A DNA stretch of 64,000 nucleotides, from assembly GCA_039698035.1 (NCBI GenBank), contig JBDKSW010000015.1, forward strand, positions 49,551 through 113,550. The letters run 5' to 3'. The DNA is from JAJFUI01 sp039698035 (GTDB lineage Bacteria; Planctomycetota; Planctomycetia; Pirellulales; Thermoguttaceae). How positions within the stretch are numbered: position 1 is the first letter of the stretch; every line of letters begins with the position of its first letter. Made by a program: the position numbers and the translations under genes. The notes below the pieces were generated by a model. That model saw nothing but the letters and a program-made list of their open reading frames with translations, was not told the origin of the DNA and ran no database searches. Positions 41,928-50,190 of the stretch are shown piece after piece.

Positions 41928-43351
41928 GTGACGATTGCCCCGAGAAAACGCCGATGGGCTCGATTCCCGAGCCGGACGAACCACTGGTCGCCTATCTGGA
42001 CGGCGAGCTGGATGCCGAGAGCGTTCGTCGCATTGAGGCCCTGCTGGCCACGGATCCGGCCATGCAGAGCAGGCTGCAATCGCTGGAGCGAGTCTGGAAT
42101 GTCTTGAACGAATTGGACGCGGCGCCGGTTGGCGATCCGTTCACACAGAGCACGCTGGAGATGGTCGCATTGGCCGCCCGGGACGACCTGGATCATGAGC
42201 GGGCCGCGGCTCCGCGCCGCCGGCGGCCGCTCGTTTTTGTCGCCGTGTTGGCAGCGGCCGTGGCTGGCTTTGGCACGGCGGCCTTCTGGATCCCCGACCG
42301 CAATCGTCAATTGCTGGACGAGTTGCCCGTCCTCGAGGCAATGGACGACTTTCGCCAAGTCGAAAGCATCGACTTCCTGCGGCTGCTTCGCAAAGAAAAC
42401 CTGTTTTTAGCCGGCCAAATCGCGGCGACTTCGGCCCCATTTCCGAAGTTGGTTGGGCCGTCCACGCAGAAGCAACTGGCGAGCATGTCGCCGGCCGAGA
42501 AAGACACGCTGCGGCGGGCCGAGGAACGGTTCCTTGCGTTGGATGCGGCCGAGCGGCAGCATTTGCGGCGAATGGCCCGACAGTTGGCCGAGGATCCGAA
42601 TGCGGCCGAACTGCGAGCGATCATGCGGCGCTATTGCCATTGGCTGCGCGAGCTGCCCCAGTACGGCCGCTGGGAGCTTGCCGATCTCGATCCTCCGGCG
42701 CGCATCACGCGAATCAAGCAACGGCTGCTCGACGAGCAACTTCGGGAGAACGTTGCGCAGCTCGACGTCAAGGACGCCGCGTCGCTGCGGCAATGGATGA
42801 ACGATTGCGCGGTCCAGCGTCAGACGGCGTATCTCGAAAAGTTGCCGGAGCTGCAGCGCAAGAAGCTGCAGCAGATGACCGCGGCCGAGCGGCACCGCCG
42901 CCTGTTCGCCCTGATGTGGCAGTCGATCGAGCGGCTGCAGCGCGTCGAGCCGGGCAAGCGGCCCTGGTGGATGACCGACGGGGACCTGCAAAATCTTCGC
43001 GGCCGCTTGAGCCAAGAGGCCGACAAGCGTTTGGCCGAATTGCCGACGCCGCGGGATCAGTGGCAGCAAATCGCCGCGTGGATCCATCATGCGATGCACG
43101 TCAGAAACGCGCATGCCGCATCGTCGAAGCCTCGCGATGAACGGCTGGTTCGCTTCTTCGAGAAGGAGTTGACCGACGCCGAGCGGGATCGGCTCTTGAC
43201 GCTGCCTGGCGACGAGATGCAGCGGCAGCTTCAGTGGCTTTACGAGGCGCGGATCAAGCCGGCCGGCTCGGGCCGCGGTTCGAGCGGCCGTGGGCGTCTT
43301 GAAACCGGTTTCCCCACGGATCGGCCGTCCAGCGGGCCGCCGAAAACGTGA
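41924..43351 (+). CDS. Putative anti-sigma factor with large non-cytoplasmic region
   Basis: 475 residues. Start overlaps the sigma factor stop. The first 90 residues (EPLVAYLDGELDAESVRRIE and LLATDPAMQSRLQSLERVW) have the anti-sigma-domain helices but no Cys, so the zinc-binding HxxxCxxC motif of ZAS proteins is absent. One membrane helix is at about 103-122 (PLVFVAVLAAAVAGFGTAAF). The remaining 350 residues are Arg/Glu/Leu-rich helical repeats that may sense a signal. Binding the neighbouring sigma factor is inferred from the overlap. Confidence 0.75.
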   Translation: MSDDCPEKTPMGSIPEPDEPLVAYLDGELDAESVRRIEALLATDPAMQSRLQSLERVWNVLNELDAAPVGDPFTQSTLEMVALAARDDLDHERAAAPRRRRPLVFVAVLAAAVAGFGTAAFWIPDRNRQLLDELPVLEAMDDFRQVESIDFLRLLRKENLFLAGQIAATSAPFPKLVGPSTQKQLASMSPAEKDTLRRAEERFLALDAAERQHLRRMARQLAEDPNAAELRAIMRRYCHWLRELPQYGRWELADLDPPARITRIKQRLLDEQLRENVAQLDVKDAASLRQWMNDCAVQRQTAYLEKLPELQRKKLQQMTAAERHRRLFALMWQSIERLQRVEPGKRPWWMTDGDLQNLRGRLSQEADKRLAELPTPRDQWQQIAAWIHHAMHVRNAHAASSKPRDERLVRFFEKELTDAERDRLLTLPGDEMQRQLQWLYEARIKPAGSGRGSSGRGRLETGFPTDRPSSGPPKT

Positions 43352-43441
43352 TTGTGACGTGGTCGGCGACGAGATATACTAGTTCTCTGATTGTTTCCGA
43401 GGATGATGATGGCGCCGTGGCGCTGAAGTTGGTCGAGTGCA

Positions 43442-44770
43442 ATGCCCGAAATCACCGTTGATGCCATTCGAGAAGCCGGGGTTGTTGGGGCGGGCGGGGC
43501 CGGATTCCCCACCCATGTGAAGCTCCATGCAAAAGCCGATACCGTCCTGATCAACGCCGCCGAGTGCGAGCCGCTTTTGCACAAGGACAAAGAGCTGCTC
43601 CGTCAGTACGTGGACGAGGTGCTCGCCGGCGCGATGGCCGCCATGCGGTTGGTCGGCGCAGATCGCGGCGTCGTTGGCGTCAAGGAGAAGTACCGGGACG
43701 TCATCGAACTGCTGCGGTCGAAGACGCCGAAACGGATGGATGTGGCGCCGCTTCGCGACGCCTATCCGGCCGGCGACGAATTCATGCTGGTCTACGACGT
43801 GCTGCATCGCGTCGTGCCGCCCGGCGGCATTCCGCTGGCCGTTGGGGCCGTCGTGATGAACGTCGAGACGGCGATGAACGTCGCCCGATCGGCCGACCAG
43901 CCGGTCACCGAGAAATATTTGACGGTCGCAGGGGCCGTGGCCGAGCCGGTCACGTTGCGCGTGCCGCTGGGCGTTACGTTGGCCCAGTGTGTCGCTGCGG
44001 CCGGAGGGCCGACCGTTTTGGACGCCAACTACATCGTCGGCGGCGTCATGATGGGCTACCTGGAGGCCGATCACGACGCGCTGGTCGACAAGACGACCGG
44101 CGGCATCATCGTGTTGCCCGACGAACACATGCTGGTTCGCCGCCGCCAGCGCGACTGGCAACAGGTTGTCCGCATCGGCCGCAGCGCGTGCGACCAGTGC
44201 AGTTTCTGCACCGAGCTTTGCCCACGCTGGCTCTTGGGCCATCCGATCGAGCCGCACCGGGCGATGCGCAGTTTGGCGTTCAACCTCGTCGGCGAGGCGA
44301 ACTTCATTGGCACGCAGTTTTGCTGCGAGTGCAATCTGTGCAGCTTCTACTCATGCCCTGAGGGGTTGGATCCGAAGACCGTTTGCGGACAAAACAAGCG
44401 TCGGCTGGCCAGCGAGAAGAAACGCTGGGAAAAGCCGCCGTTCAATCCGCAGCGGCCCGAGTTGCACATGGACAATCGCAAGGCGCCCACGTCGCGGTTG
44501 ATGACGAAGCTCGGCCTGCGACAGTTTCGCAACGTCGGTCCATTGAACGCGACGTTGATGCTGGCCAGCCGCGTCGGCATCAAGCTGAAACAGCACGTTG
44601 GCGCCCCGTGCGAGCCGCTGGCGGCCGTTGGCCAGCGCGTGACGAAGGGCCAGCCGCTGGGCCGCCCAGCCGTTCAGGACGGACGGGCCGCCCTGGGCGC
44701 TCCGGTCCACGCCTCGATCGACGGCGTCGTCACGGCCGTCGAAAACGGCATCGTTTGGATTGACGGCTAA
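43442..44770 (+). CDS. pduS: PduS-like RnfC-type Fe-S flavoprotein (corrinoid reductase)
   Basis: 442 residues. The N-terminal FMN/SLBB part has VVGAGGAGFPTHVKL and LINAAECEPLLHKDKELL, then an SLBB domain about 155-205. Two 4Fe-4S sites follow: C250, C253, C256, C260 (CDQCSFCTELCP) and C295, C297, C300, C305 (ECNLCSFYSCPEGLDP). The C-terminal part is a barrel-sandwich domain ending VVTAVENGIVWIDG. PduS reduces cobalamin or moves electrons into bacterial microcompartments. The next gene is a PduT-like shell protein, 47 bases on. No other Pdu/Eut genes are here. Confidence 0.83.
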   Translation: MPEITVDAIREAGVVGAGGAGFPTHVKLHAKADTVLINAAECEPLLHKDKELLRQYVDEVLAGAMAAMRLVGADRGVVGVKEKYRDVIELLRSKTPKRMDVAPLRDAYPAGDEFMLVYDVLHRVVPPGGIPLAVGAVVMNVETAMNVARSADQPVTEKYLTVAGAVAEPVTLRVPLGVTLAQCVAAAGGPTVLDANYIVGGVMMGYLEADHDALVDKTTGGIIVLPDEHMLVRRRQRDWQQVVRIGRSACDQCSFCTELCPRWLLGHPIEPHRAMRSLAFNLVGEANFIGTQFCCECNLCSFYSCPEGLDPKTVCGQNKRRLASEKKRWEKPPFNPQRPELHMDNRKAPTSRLMTKLGLRQFRNVGPLNATLMLASRVGIKLKQHVGAPCEPLAAVGQRVTKGQPLGRPAVQDGRAALGAPVHASIDGVVTAVENGIVWIDG

Positions 44771-44817
44771 CCGACGCGGCCCACAACGACCCACGACCCA
44801 CTACCTACTACGCTGAC

Positions 44818-45378
44818 ATGTCCACTCCCAAAGCCATCGGCGCCATTGAACTCTCCAGCATTGGCGTTGGATATCAGATCGAAGACGAGATGCTCAAGGC
44901 CGCGCGGGTCGAGCTGTTGATCGCGCGGACCATCTGTTCCGGCAAGTATTTCATCGTGCTCGGCGGCACGGTGAGCGACGTCGAGACGGCTATCCGCACC
45001 GGGGCGGCCGCCGGCGGCGAGGCCGTCATCGATCACCTGCTGATTCCCAACGTGCACCCGTCGATCTTTCCTGCCTTGGGACAGTCGGTCGCGCTGGGGG
45101 GCGACGAGACGGGCGCGCTGGGCATCGTCGAGACCTATAGCGGCACGAGCATCATCGCGGCCGCCGACGCCGCGGCCAAAGCCGCCCGGGTTACGCTCTT
45201 CCGCATCCACGTCGCCATGGCCCTGGGCGGCAAGGGCTTCTGCCTGATGACCGGCACCGTGGCCGACGTGCGGGCCGGCGTGACCGTCGCCGCGGCCGAG
45301 GCGCGTCAACGCGGGCTGCTGGTCTCCGAGGTGGTCATCCCGCGTCCAAGCCGGGAACTGTTCGCCGATTATCTGTAG
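44818..45378 (+). CDS. pduT: Tandem-BMC shell protein, PduT-like (Fe-S pore)
   Basis: 186 residues made of two BMC domains (about 5-85 and 97-180: AIGAIELSSIGVGYQIEDEM, then ALGIVETYSGTSIIAAADA). Each repeats the BMC fold and ends with the VIPRP-type strand. C40 in ARTICSGKYFIVL corresponds to the cysteine that holds the 4Fe-4S cluster at the trimer pore of PduT. With the PduS-like gene before it, it suggests electron transfer across a microcompartment shell. No BMC-H or BMC-P genes are in the window. Confidence 0.85.
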   Translation: MSTPKAIGAIELSSIGVGYQIEDEMLKAARVELLIARTICSGKYFIVLGGTVSDVETAIRTGAAAGGEAVIDHLLIPNVHPSIFPALGQSVALGGDETGALGIVETYSGTSIIAAADAAAKAARVTLFRIHVAMALGGKGFCLMTGTVADVRAGVTVAAAEARQRGLLVSEVVIPRPSRELFADYL

Positions 45379-45439
45379 ACGTTCCCGTCGATTGCCTGAG
45401 ATGGCCCGAGCCCCACGGCGAGAGGCGTTCTTCCGGCGT

Positions 45440-46348
45440 CTAGCGACCGAACACGGGCATGGCCGCCGGCATCCGTATCGGCAGCGGCGCGGCCGCCGTC
45501 TTGGGAATCGAAGCGCCGGCCAACGAGGGCCGATAGAACGTGCCGCGACAATGGTGGTGCGGCGTGAAGCGTGGGCCGAGATCGACGAGACACTCGGACG
45601 ACCCGACAAATAGATAGCCGCCGGGCGTCAGGCGGTCGGCCAGACGGAAAAACAGGTCTTTGCGAGTCTCCGCGTCAAAGTAGATGGCCACGTTGCGGCA
45701 GAAGATGATGTCGAACGGACCCAGGTCGATCAACGGCTGAAGTAGGTTCCGTCGCGTGAAGGTCAGCATGCCGCGCAGCTCGTCTTTGGCTTTCCAGCCG
45801 CCGGCGCTGCTCTGGAAATATTTGGCCAGCAAGCCAGGTTTCATTCCACGCTGGACTTCGTAGTTGGCGAAGTGTCCGGCGCTGGCCAGCCGGATGGCCT
45901 CGTTTGAGATGTCGATGCCGTGGATGTTGATGTCCCAAAGTGCGATGTTGGGAATCGTTTCGGCCATGGTGATGGCGAGACTGTACGGTTCCTGGCCCGT
46001 GCTGCACGCGGCGGAAAGGATGCGGAGCTTTCTCGCGGCAGACGTGCCCGCGTGCGCGTCAATCAGGTCCGGAATGACCTTGAATTGCAGGGTGTCGAAC
46101 GGCGTCTCGTCGCGGAAGAAGAGCGTCTCCTGGGTGGTGATGGCGTCAACGATGGCGGTCTGGATGGCGCGCTGGTTCGGCGACCTCGCTTGCATGGCGA
46201 GTTCGGTGAAACTGGCGCAGCCGTGGGCCTTGGCGATGTCGCCAAGTCGGCTTTCAATCAGATATCCCTTGGACCCGTCCAGCGTGAGCCCGCAAAGGTC
46301 ACGCACGAGTTGGGATATCGCCGTAATATCGCCGTCGATCACCCGCAA
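45440..46348 (-). CDS. cheR: Chemotaxis protein methyltransferase CheR
   Basis: 302 residues. Landmarks: LTLDGSKGYLIESRLGDIAK, SAACSTGQEPYSLAITMAE (AdoMet-binding), GPFDIIFCRNVAIYFD and LTPGGYLFVGSSECL. It methylates glutamates on the chemoreceptor. No Met is near the start. I chose TTG 46348, with GGGAG seven bases before; GTG 46342 is the alternative. Either way the gene starts inside the end of cheB (overlap about 45-50 bases). It is the last gene of the chemotaxis operon. Confidence 0.92.
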   Translation of the reverse strand: MRVIDGDITAISQLVRDLCGLTLDGSKGYLIESRLGDIAKAHGCASFTELAMQARSPNQRAIQTAIVDAITTQETLFFRDETPFDTLQFKVIPDLIDAHAGTSAARKLRILSAACSTGQEPYSLAITMAETIPNIALWDINIHGIDISNEAIRLASAGHFANYEVQRGMKPGLLAKYFQSSAGGWKAKDELRGMLTFTRRNLLQPLIDLGPFDIIFCRNVAIYFDAETRKDLFFRLADRLTPGGYLFVGSSECLVDLGPRFTPHHHCRGTFYRPSLAGASIPKTAAAPLPIRMPAAMPVFGR

Positions 46349-47453
46349 CGTTTTGCTCCCTATGTTCCACGAGACGAATGATTTCGTCAGCCATGTTTTC
46401 CAAGGGCACGGCCTTGGCGATGCCTTCCGCAATTGGGTCTCGCGGCATTCCGTATACCACGCAGCTCGCTTCATTCTGGGCGAGAAGCGACGCTCCGAGC
46501 CGGTGCAGGACGCGGCACCCGACGACACCGTCGTAGCCCATGCCGGTCATGATGACTCCCACCGAGCGGCGACCGAAGACTTCGGCCACCGAACGAAACA
46601 GATAGTCGACCGAAGGGCGGCAACTGTTTTCCGGTGGATCGTCCGTGATACGGATCACGGGCAATCCCTCGTAGCGCTCGACCTTCATTTGCTTGCCGCC
46701 GGGTGCGATGTAAACCGAGCCTTTGACGACCGCTTGTCCGTCGGTTGCCTCGCACACGTGCAGCGGGCAACGGTTGTTGAGATCGTCCGCCAGCGACCGT
46801 GTGAACATGGGCGGCATGTGTTGGACGATCAGCACGGGCACGGGCAAAGTTGCTGGCAAGCGCGGCAACATGCGCATCAGGGCCTGGGGGCCGCCAGTCG
46901 AAATGCCGATCGCGACGGCCTCGCACTTTTCCATCCGCGCCAAGTGCGCGGCGAGGCCGCTGAGGCCTGTTGCGGAGGACGATGTCTCGGCGGGCTTTGC
47001 GATGGGCGTTCGGACGGCGCCCCCGGATCGTGACCGAAGCAGCGTTCGGACTTCACGGGTCCGCGAGTAGGCTTCAATTCGCATGGCAAGCTGGCGGCGC
47101 AGGTGGTCGGCGTTTGCCTGGGGGCTTCCGCCGCTTGGTTTCACGACAAAGTCGAAGGCACCCATCTCGAGCGCTTCCAGCGTCACTTGAGCGCCCTCGG
47201 TGGTGAACGCACTGAGCATGATGACTCCTACGTCGGTGCCCGAGGCCCGCAGGCGGCGGAGCACCTCCAGTCCGCTGATTTCTGGCATTTCCAGGTCGAG
47301 CGTGATCATATCCGGCCGAAGGAGTTCGACTTTTTGCAAGGCGATCTTCCCATCGGCGGCCACCCCGACCACTTCGACGCCGGCCACGCCCTCCAGGGCT
47401 CTGGAGACAATGGTGCGGTATGTCACGGTATCGTCGACGACGAGTACTCGCAT
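46299..47453 (-). CDS. cheB: Chemotaxis response regulator/methylesterase CheB
   Basis: 384 residues. Receiver domain with D53 in MITLDLEMPEISGLEVLRRL. Methylesterase domain with the catalytic Ser in AIGISTGGPQALMRML, His in IVQHMPPMFTRSLADDLN and Asp in VIMTGMGYDGVVG. It demethylates or deamidates receptor glutamates to adapt signalling. It overlaps cheR downstream and follows the mcp gene by 51 bases. Confidence 0.96.
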   Translation of the reverse strand: MRVLVVDDTVTYRTIVSRALEGVAGVEVVGVAADGKIALQKVELLRPDMITLDLEMPEISGLEVLRRLRASGTDVGVIMLSAFTTEGAQVTLEALEMGAFDFVVKPSGGSPQANADHLRRQLAMRIEAYSRTREVRTLLRSRSGGAVRTPIAKPAETSSSATGLSGLAAHLARMEKCEAVAIGISTGGPQALMRMLPRLPATLPVPVLIVQHMPPMFTRSLADDLNNRCPLHVCEATDGQAVVKGSVYIAPGGKQMKVERYEGLPVIRITDDPPENSCRPSVDYLFRSVAEVFGRRSVGVIMTGMGYDGVVGCRVLHRLGASLLAQNEASCVVYGMPRDPIAEGIAKAVPLENMADEIIRLVEHREQNVAGDRRRYYGDIPTRA

Positions 47454-47504
47454 GTCATATGCCCTCCATTGCGTGGCCAGCGTCGCTTTGGTTTCCTACG
47501 GCTC

Positions 47505-49574
47505 TCAGGCCGTCGTTTGGAATTGTCCGACCAGCGATTGAAGCTGGCCTGCGACGTTGGTTAGTTTTCCGCTGGCCGCTTGGGCGATGGTCGCTCCCTC
47601 GGCCGTCTGCTTCGCCGCCTGGTCCACCTGCACGATATTGCGGGTGATTTCCTTGGTGGCTGACGCGGACTCGGCGATGCCCTTGGCAACCGTCTCGGCG
47701 GCCGTGGACGTTTGGGCGATGTTCCGAGCGATTTCCTTGGTGGTGATGCTCTGTTCCTCGACGGCCGACGCGATGACCCGGGACACTTCATTCACCTTCT
47801 TGATCACTTCGTCAATCTCGCCGATGGATTGGACGACATGGCCGGTCGAGCTTTGGATGCCTTCGATCCGCTGACGGATGTCCTCGGTCGCGGCGCCCGT
47901 TTGCCGTGCCAACTCCTTGACCTCGGTGGCTACGACGGCAAAACCCTTGCCAGCGTCGCCGGCTCGGGCGGCCTCGATCGTGGCGTTCAGGGCCAGCAGG
48001 TTCGTCTGCTCGGCAATGTCCTGAATCACCTCGATGACCTTGCCAATCTCGCCGGCGGCCGCGCCCAACTCGCCGATCTTCTCGTTGCCGGCCTTGGTGA
48101 GGTCGGCGGCCGTGCTGGCGACCGTGGCCGCTTGCTCGGCGCTGCGGGCGACTTCGGTGATGCTGGCGGTCAACTCCTCGACGGCCGAGGCGACGGTCTT
48201 CACGTTGCTGGACATCTGCTCGGTCGAGGCGGCCATCGTGTTCATGTTGGCCGACATCTGCTCGGCGGCGGCGGCCACCGTGGCGGACTGGTTCGTGGCC
48301 TCTTCGGCCCCGCTGGCCAGTTGGCTGGCCGTGGCGGCCAACTCGCCGGACGAGCCGGCCAGCACGTTGGTGTTCTGGGTCACCTCGCCGAACATGCGGC
48401 GAAGATTGGTGACCATCTCGTTGAGCGATTCGGCCAGGATGCCGAGTTCGTCGTGGCGGTCGACGTCCAGCGTGTGGGTCAAATCGCCGGTGGCCATGCG
48501 CTTGGCGAAGGCAACGCCCTTCAGGATGGGTCGGGTGATCGACAGGGCGATCACAAGGCCCAGCAGCAACGCGCCGGCAAAGCACACGGTGGTGGCCGTC
48601 ACGACCATGGCAATGGCCTTGTTGGCGCTCTTTTCGGCGGTCTCCACCGTGTCGGTGCCCGTCTTGCTGATCGAAGCGATCAGTTTGTCGAGGATGTCGC
48701 TAGACTTGTTTTGCAGATCGCGGCAGACCTTGAATTGCTGGGCATACAGCTTATTGACGACCTGTTCGCCGCGAGTGGCGAAGTCGATGATCTTGTCAAA
48801 CTGCGAGGCCGCCATGTTGATCGCTGCGCACATTTCGTCGTTGTAGACCGTGGTCGCCGCGTCATACCGGCCTTGATGCAGCAGGTTCTTGATCTTCTCG
48901 TAGGAGCTCAGGAAGTTCCGCTGCGATGTCATGATGTCCTGCATGGCCGCCCGCAGTTCCGCATTGTCCGTGACGTGGGCGGTTGTCCAGGCATTCAATT
49001 CATCCATGTCGCGCGTTGACGGGGTGTAGGCATCCAGGTTCTTCTTGACAAGCAGGGTCTCCAACACCTTGCGACAAATACGGTTGTAGTCAACACGTGC
49101 GGAAGCCACCTTCTCGTTCAGTGCGGTTGGATCGCCGATTTGCAGCTTGTCCAGCTCTGCGGACAGGCGAATCATTTCGTTGTTGGCCGTCTTGAAGGCA
49201 TCCAGAGCCGTCGTGAACTCGGTCCACAACTGCTGCTGCTCCGGAGTATGGGCAAGGCCCTCGTAAAGTTTCCATCCATGCGCATAGGACTCGCGGGTGG
49301 TCACGAGGTCCTCATACTGTCGCTTGCGAATGTCGGCGTCGCAACCGAGATTCAGCAAGGTTCGGCCGATAACTTTCGTCTTTTCGCTGCCAAGCCGGAT
49401 TTCCAACAGGCTCCGAACGCTTGGCATGCAGTTGTTGCCAACGGTCAAGAGGTTTTGGGACACGCCGTGAATGCCCCAATAGCTGACGATTCCGATCAGG
49501 CCGGTCAAGACCGACACCAAGACGAAACCGCCGACCAACTTGGCTCTGAGACTCATACTGGACAGGATACTCAT
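47505..49574 (-). CDS. Methyl-accepting chemotaxis protein
   Basis: 689 residues. GAGGAG precedes ATG 49574. Membrane helices at about 12-32 and 321-346 flank a periplasmic helical sensor domain (about 33-320). HAMP (about 347-399) and a long signalling coiled coil follow, with the tip EVIQDIAEQTNLLALNATIE and ARAGDAGKGFAVVATEVKEL (about 513-554). It has no WxxxF methylase-tethering tail. It is between cheW and cheB, so it is the dedicated receptor of this operon. The sensor region gives no ligand. Confidence 0.93.
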   Translation of the reverse strand: MSILSSMSLRAKLVGGFVLVSVLTGLIGIVSYWGIHGVSQNLLTVGNNCMPSVRSLLEIRLGSEKTKVIGRTLLNLGCDADIRKRQYEDLVTTRESYAHGWKLYEGLAHTPEQQQLWTEFTTALDAFKTANNEMIRLSAELDKLQIGDPTALNEKVASARVDYNRICRKVLETLLVKKNLDAYTPSTRDMDELNAWTTAHVTDNAELRAAMQDIMTSQRNFLSSYEKIKNLLHQGRYDAATTVYNDEMCAAINMAASQFDKIIDFATRGEQVVNKLYAQQFKVCRDLQNKSSDILDKLIASISKTGTDTVETAEKSANKAIAMVVTATTVCFAGALLLGLVIALSITRPILKGVAFAKRMATGDLTHTLDVDRHDELGILAESLNEMVTNLRRMFGEVTQNTNVLAGSSGELAATASQLASGAEEATNQSATVAAAAEQMSANMNTMAASTEQMSSNVKTVASAVEELTASITEVARSAEQAATVASTAADLTKAGNEKIGELGAAAGEIGKVIEVIQDIAEQTNLLALNATIEAARAGDAGKGFAVVATEVKELARQTGAATEDIRQRIEGIQSSTGHVVQSIGEIDEVIKKVNEVSRVIASAVEEQSITTKEIARNIAQTSTAAETVAKGIAESASATKEITRNIVQVDQAAKQTAEGATIAQAASGKLTNVAGQLQSLVGQFQTTA

Positions 49575-49728
49575 GCTTCAACTCCTCGCATTTGGTTGTG
49601 TAAAACAGGGCTGTTTCATGACGTAGGAGAGGTCTCCCACTTCCGTAATCCATCGAGCGTGAACAGACGTTGTTGGGACGATTGGACCATCGAGTGCAAA
49701 TGTCCCGCGAACGCCTTGTTGTGTTTTA

Positions 49729-50190
49729 TCAGTTGCCGGCAAGCACCTCCTCGATGTTGAGGACGACCAACAACTCGCGGTCAAGGTCGTAAACGCCTTG
49801 GAGAAAGCGGCGATCAACGTCCGTGAGGTTGGCTGGCGGCGTCTTGATTTCGCTCCAAGAGGTGTTGACCACGTCGGCAATGCGATCGACCAGCAGTCCG
49901 ATGCGCTCGCCGCCGGCGTTGACAATGACGTTCCGGGCGTTGGCGTCGGTTGCCGTGTGTCCGAGGCCAAGGACATAGCGAAGGTCGAGCACCGTCACGA
50001 CCTCGCCGCGAAGGTTCACGACGCCGAGCACCCAGTCGGGGGCGAAGGCGACGGGCGTCACATCGACGTGACGATTGATTTCCTCGACGTGGCAAATCTC
50101 CGCCCCGAGCAGGAGGTTGCCGACGTAGAAGGTGACAAACTCGACGTCGCCGCTGCGAATGGCGGCGGTTGGTTCCAGTGTTGCGTTCAT
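49729..50190 (-). CDS. cheW: Chemotaxis coupling protein CheW
   Basis: 153 residues. The start ATG 50190 overlaps the cheA stop (ATGA). Landmarks: FVTFYVGNLLLGAEICHVEE, PDWVLGVVNLRGEVVTVLDL and the end LLVVLNIEEVL. It links the chemoreceptor to CheA. A 154-base gap with no gene separates it from the receptor gene. Confidence 0.95.
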   Translation of the reverse strand: MNATLEPTAAIRSGDVEFVTFYVGNLLLGAEICHVEEINRHVDVTPVAFAPDWVLGVVNLRGEVVTVLDLRYVLGLGHTATDANARNVIVNAGGERIGLLVDRIADVVNTSWSEIKTPPANLTDVDRRFLQGVYDLDRELLVVLNIEEVLAGN

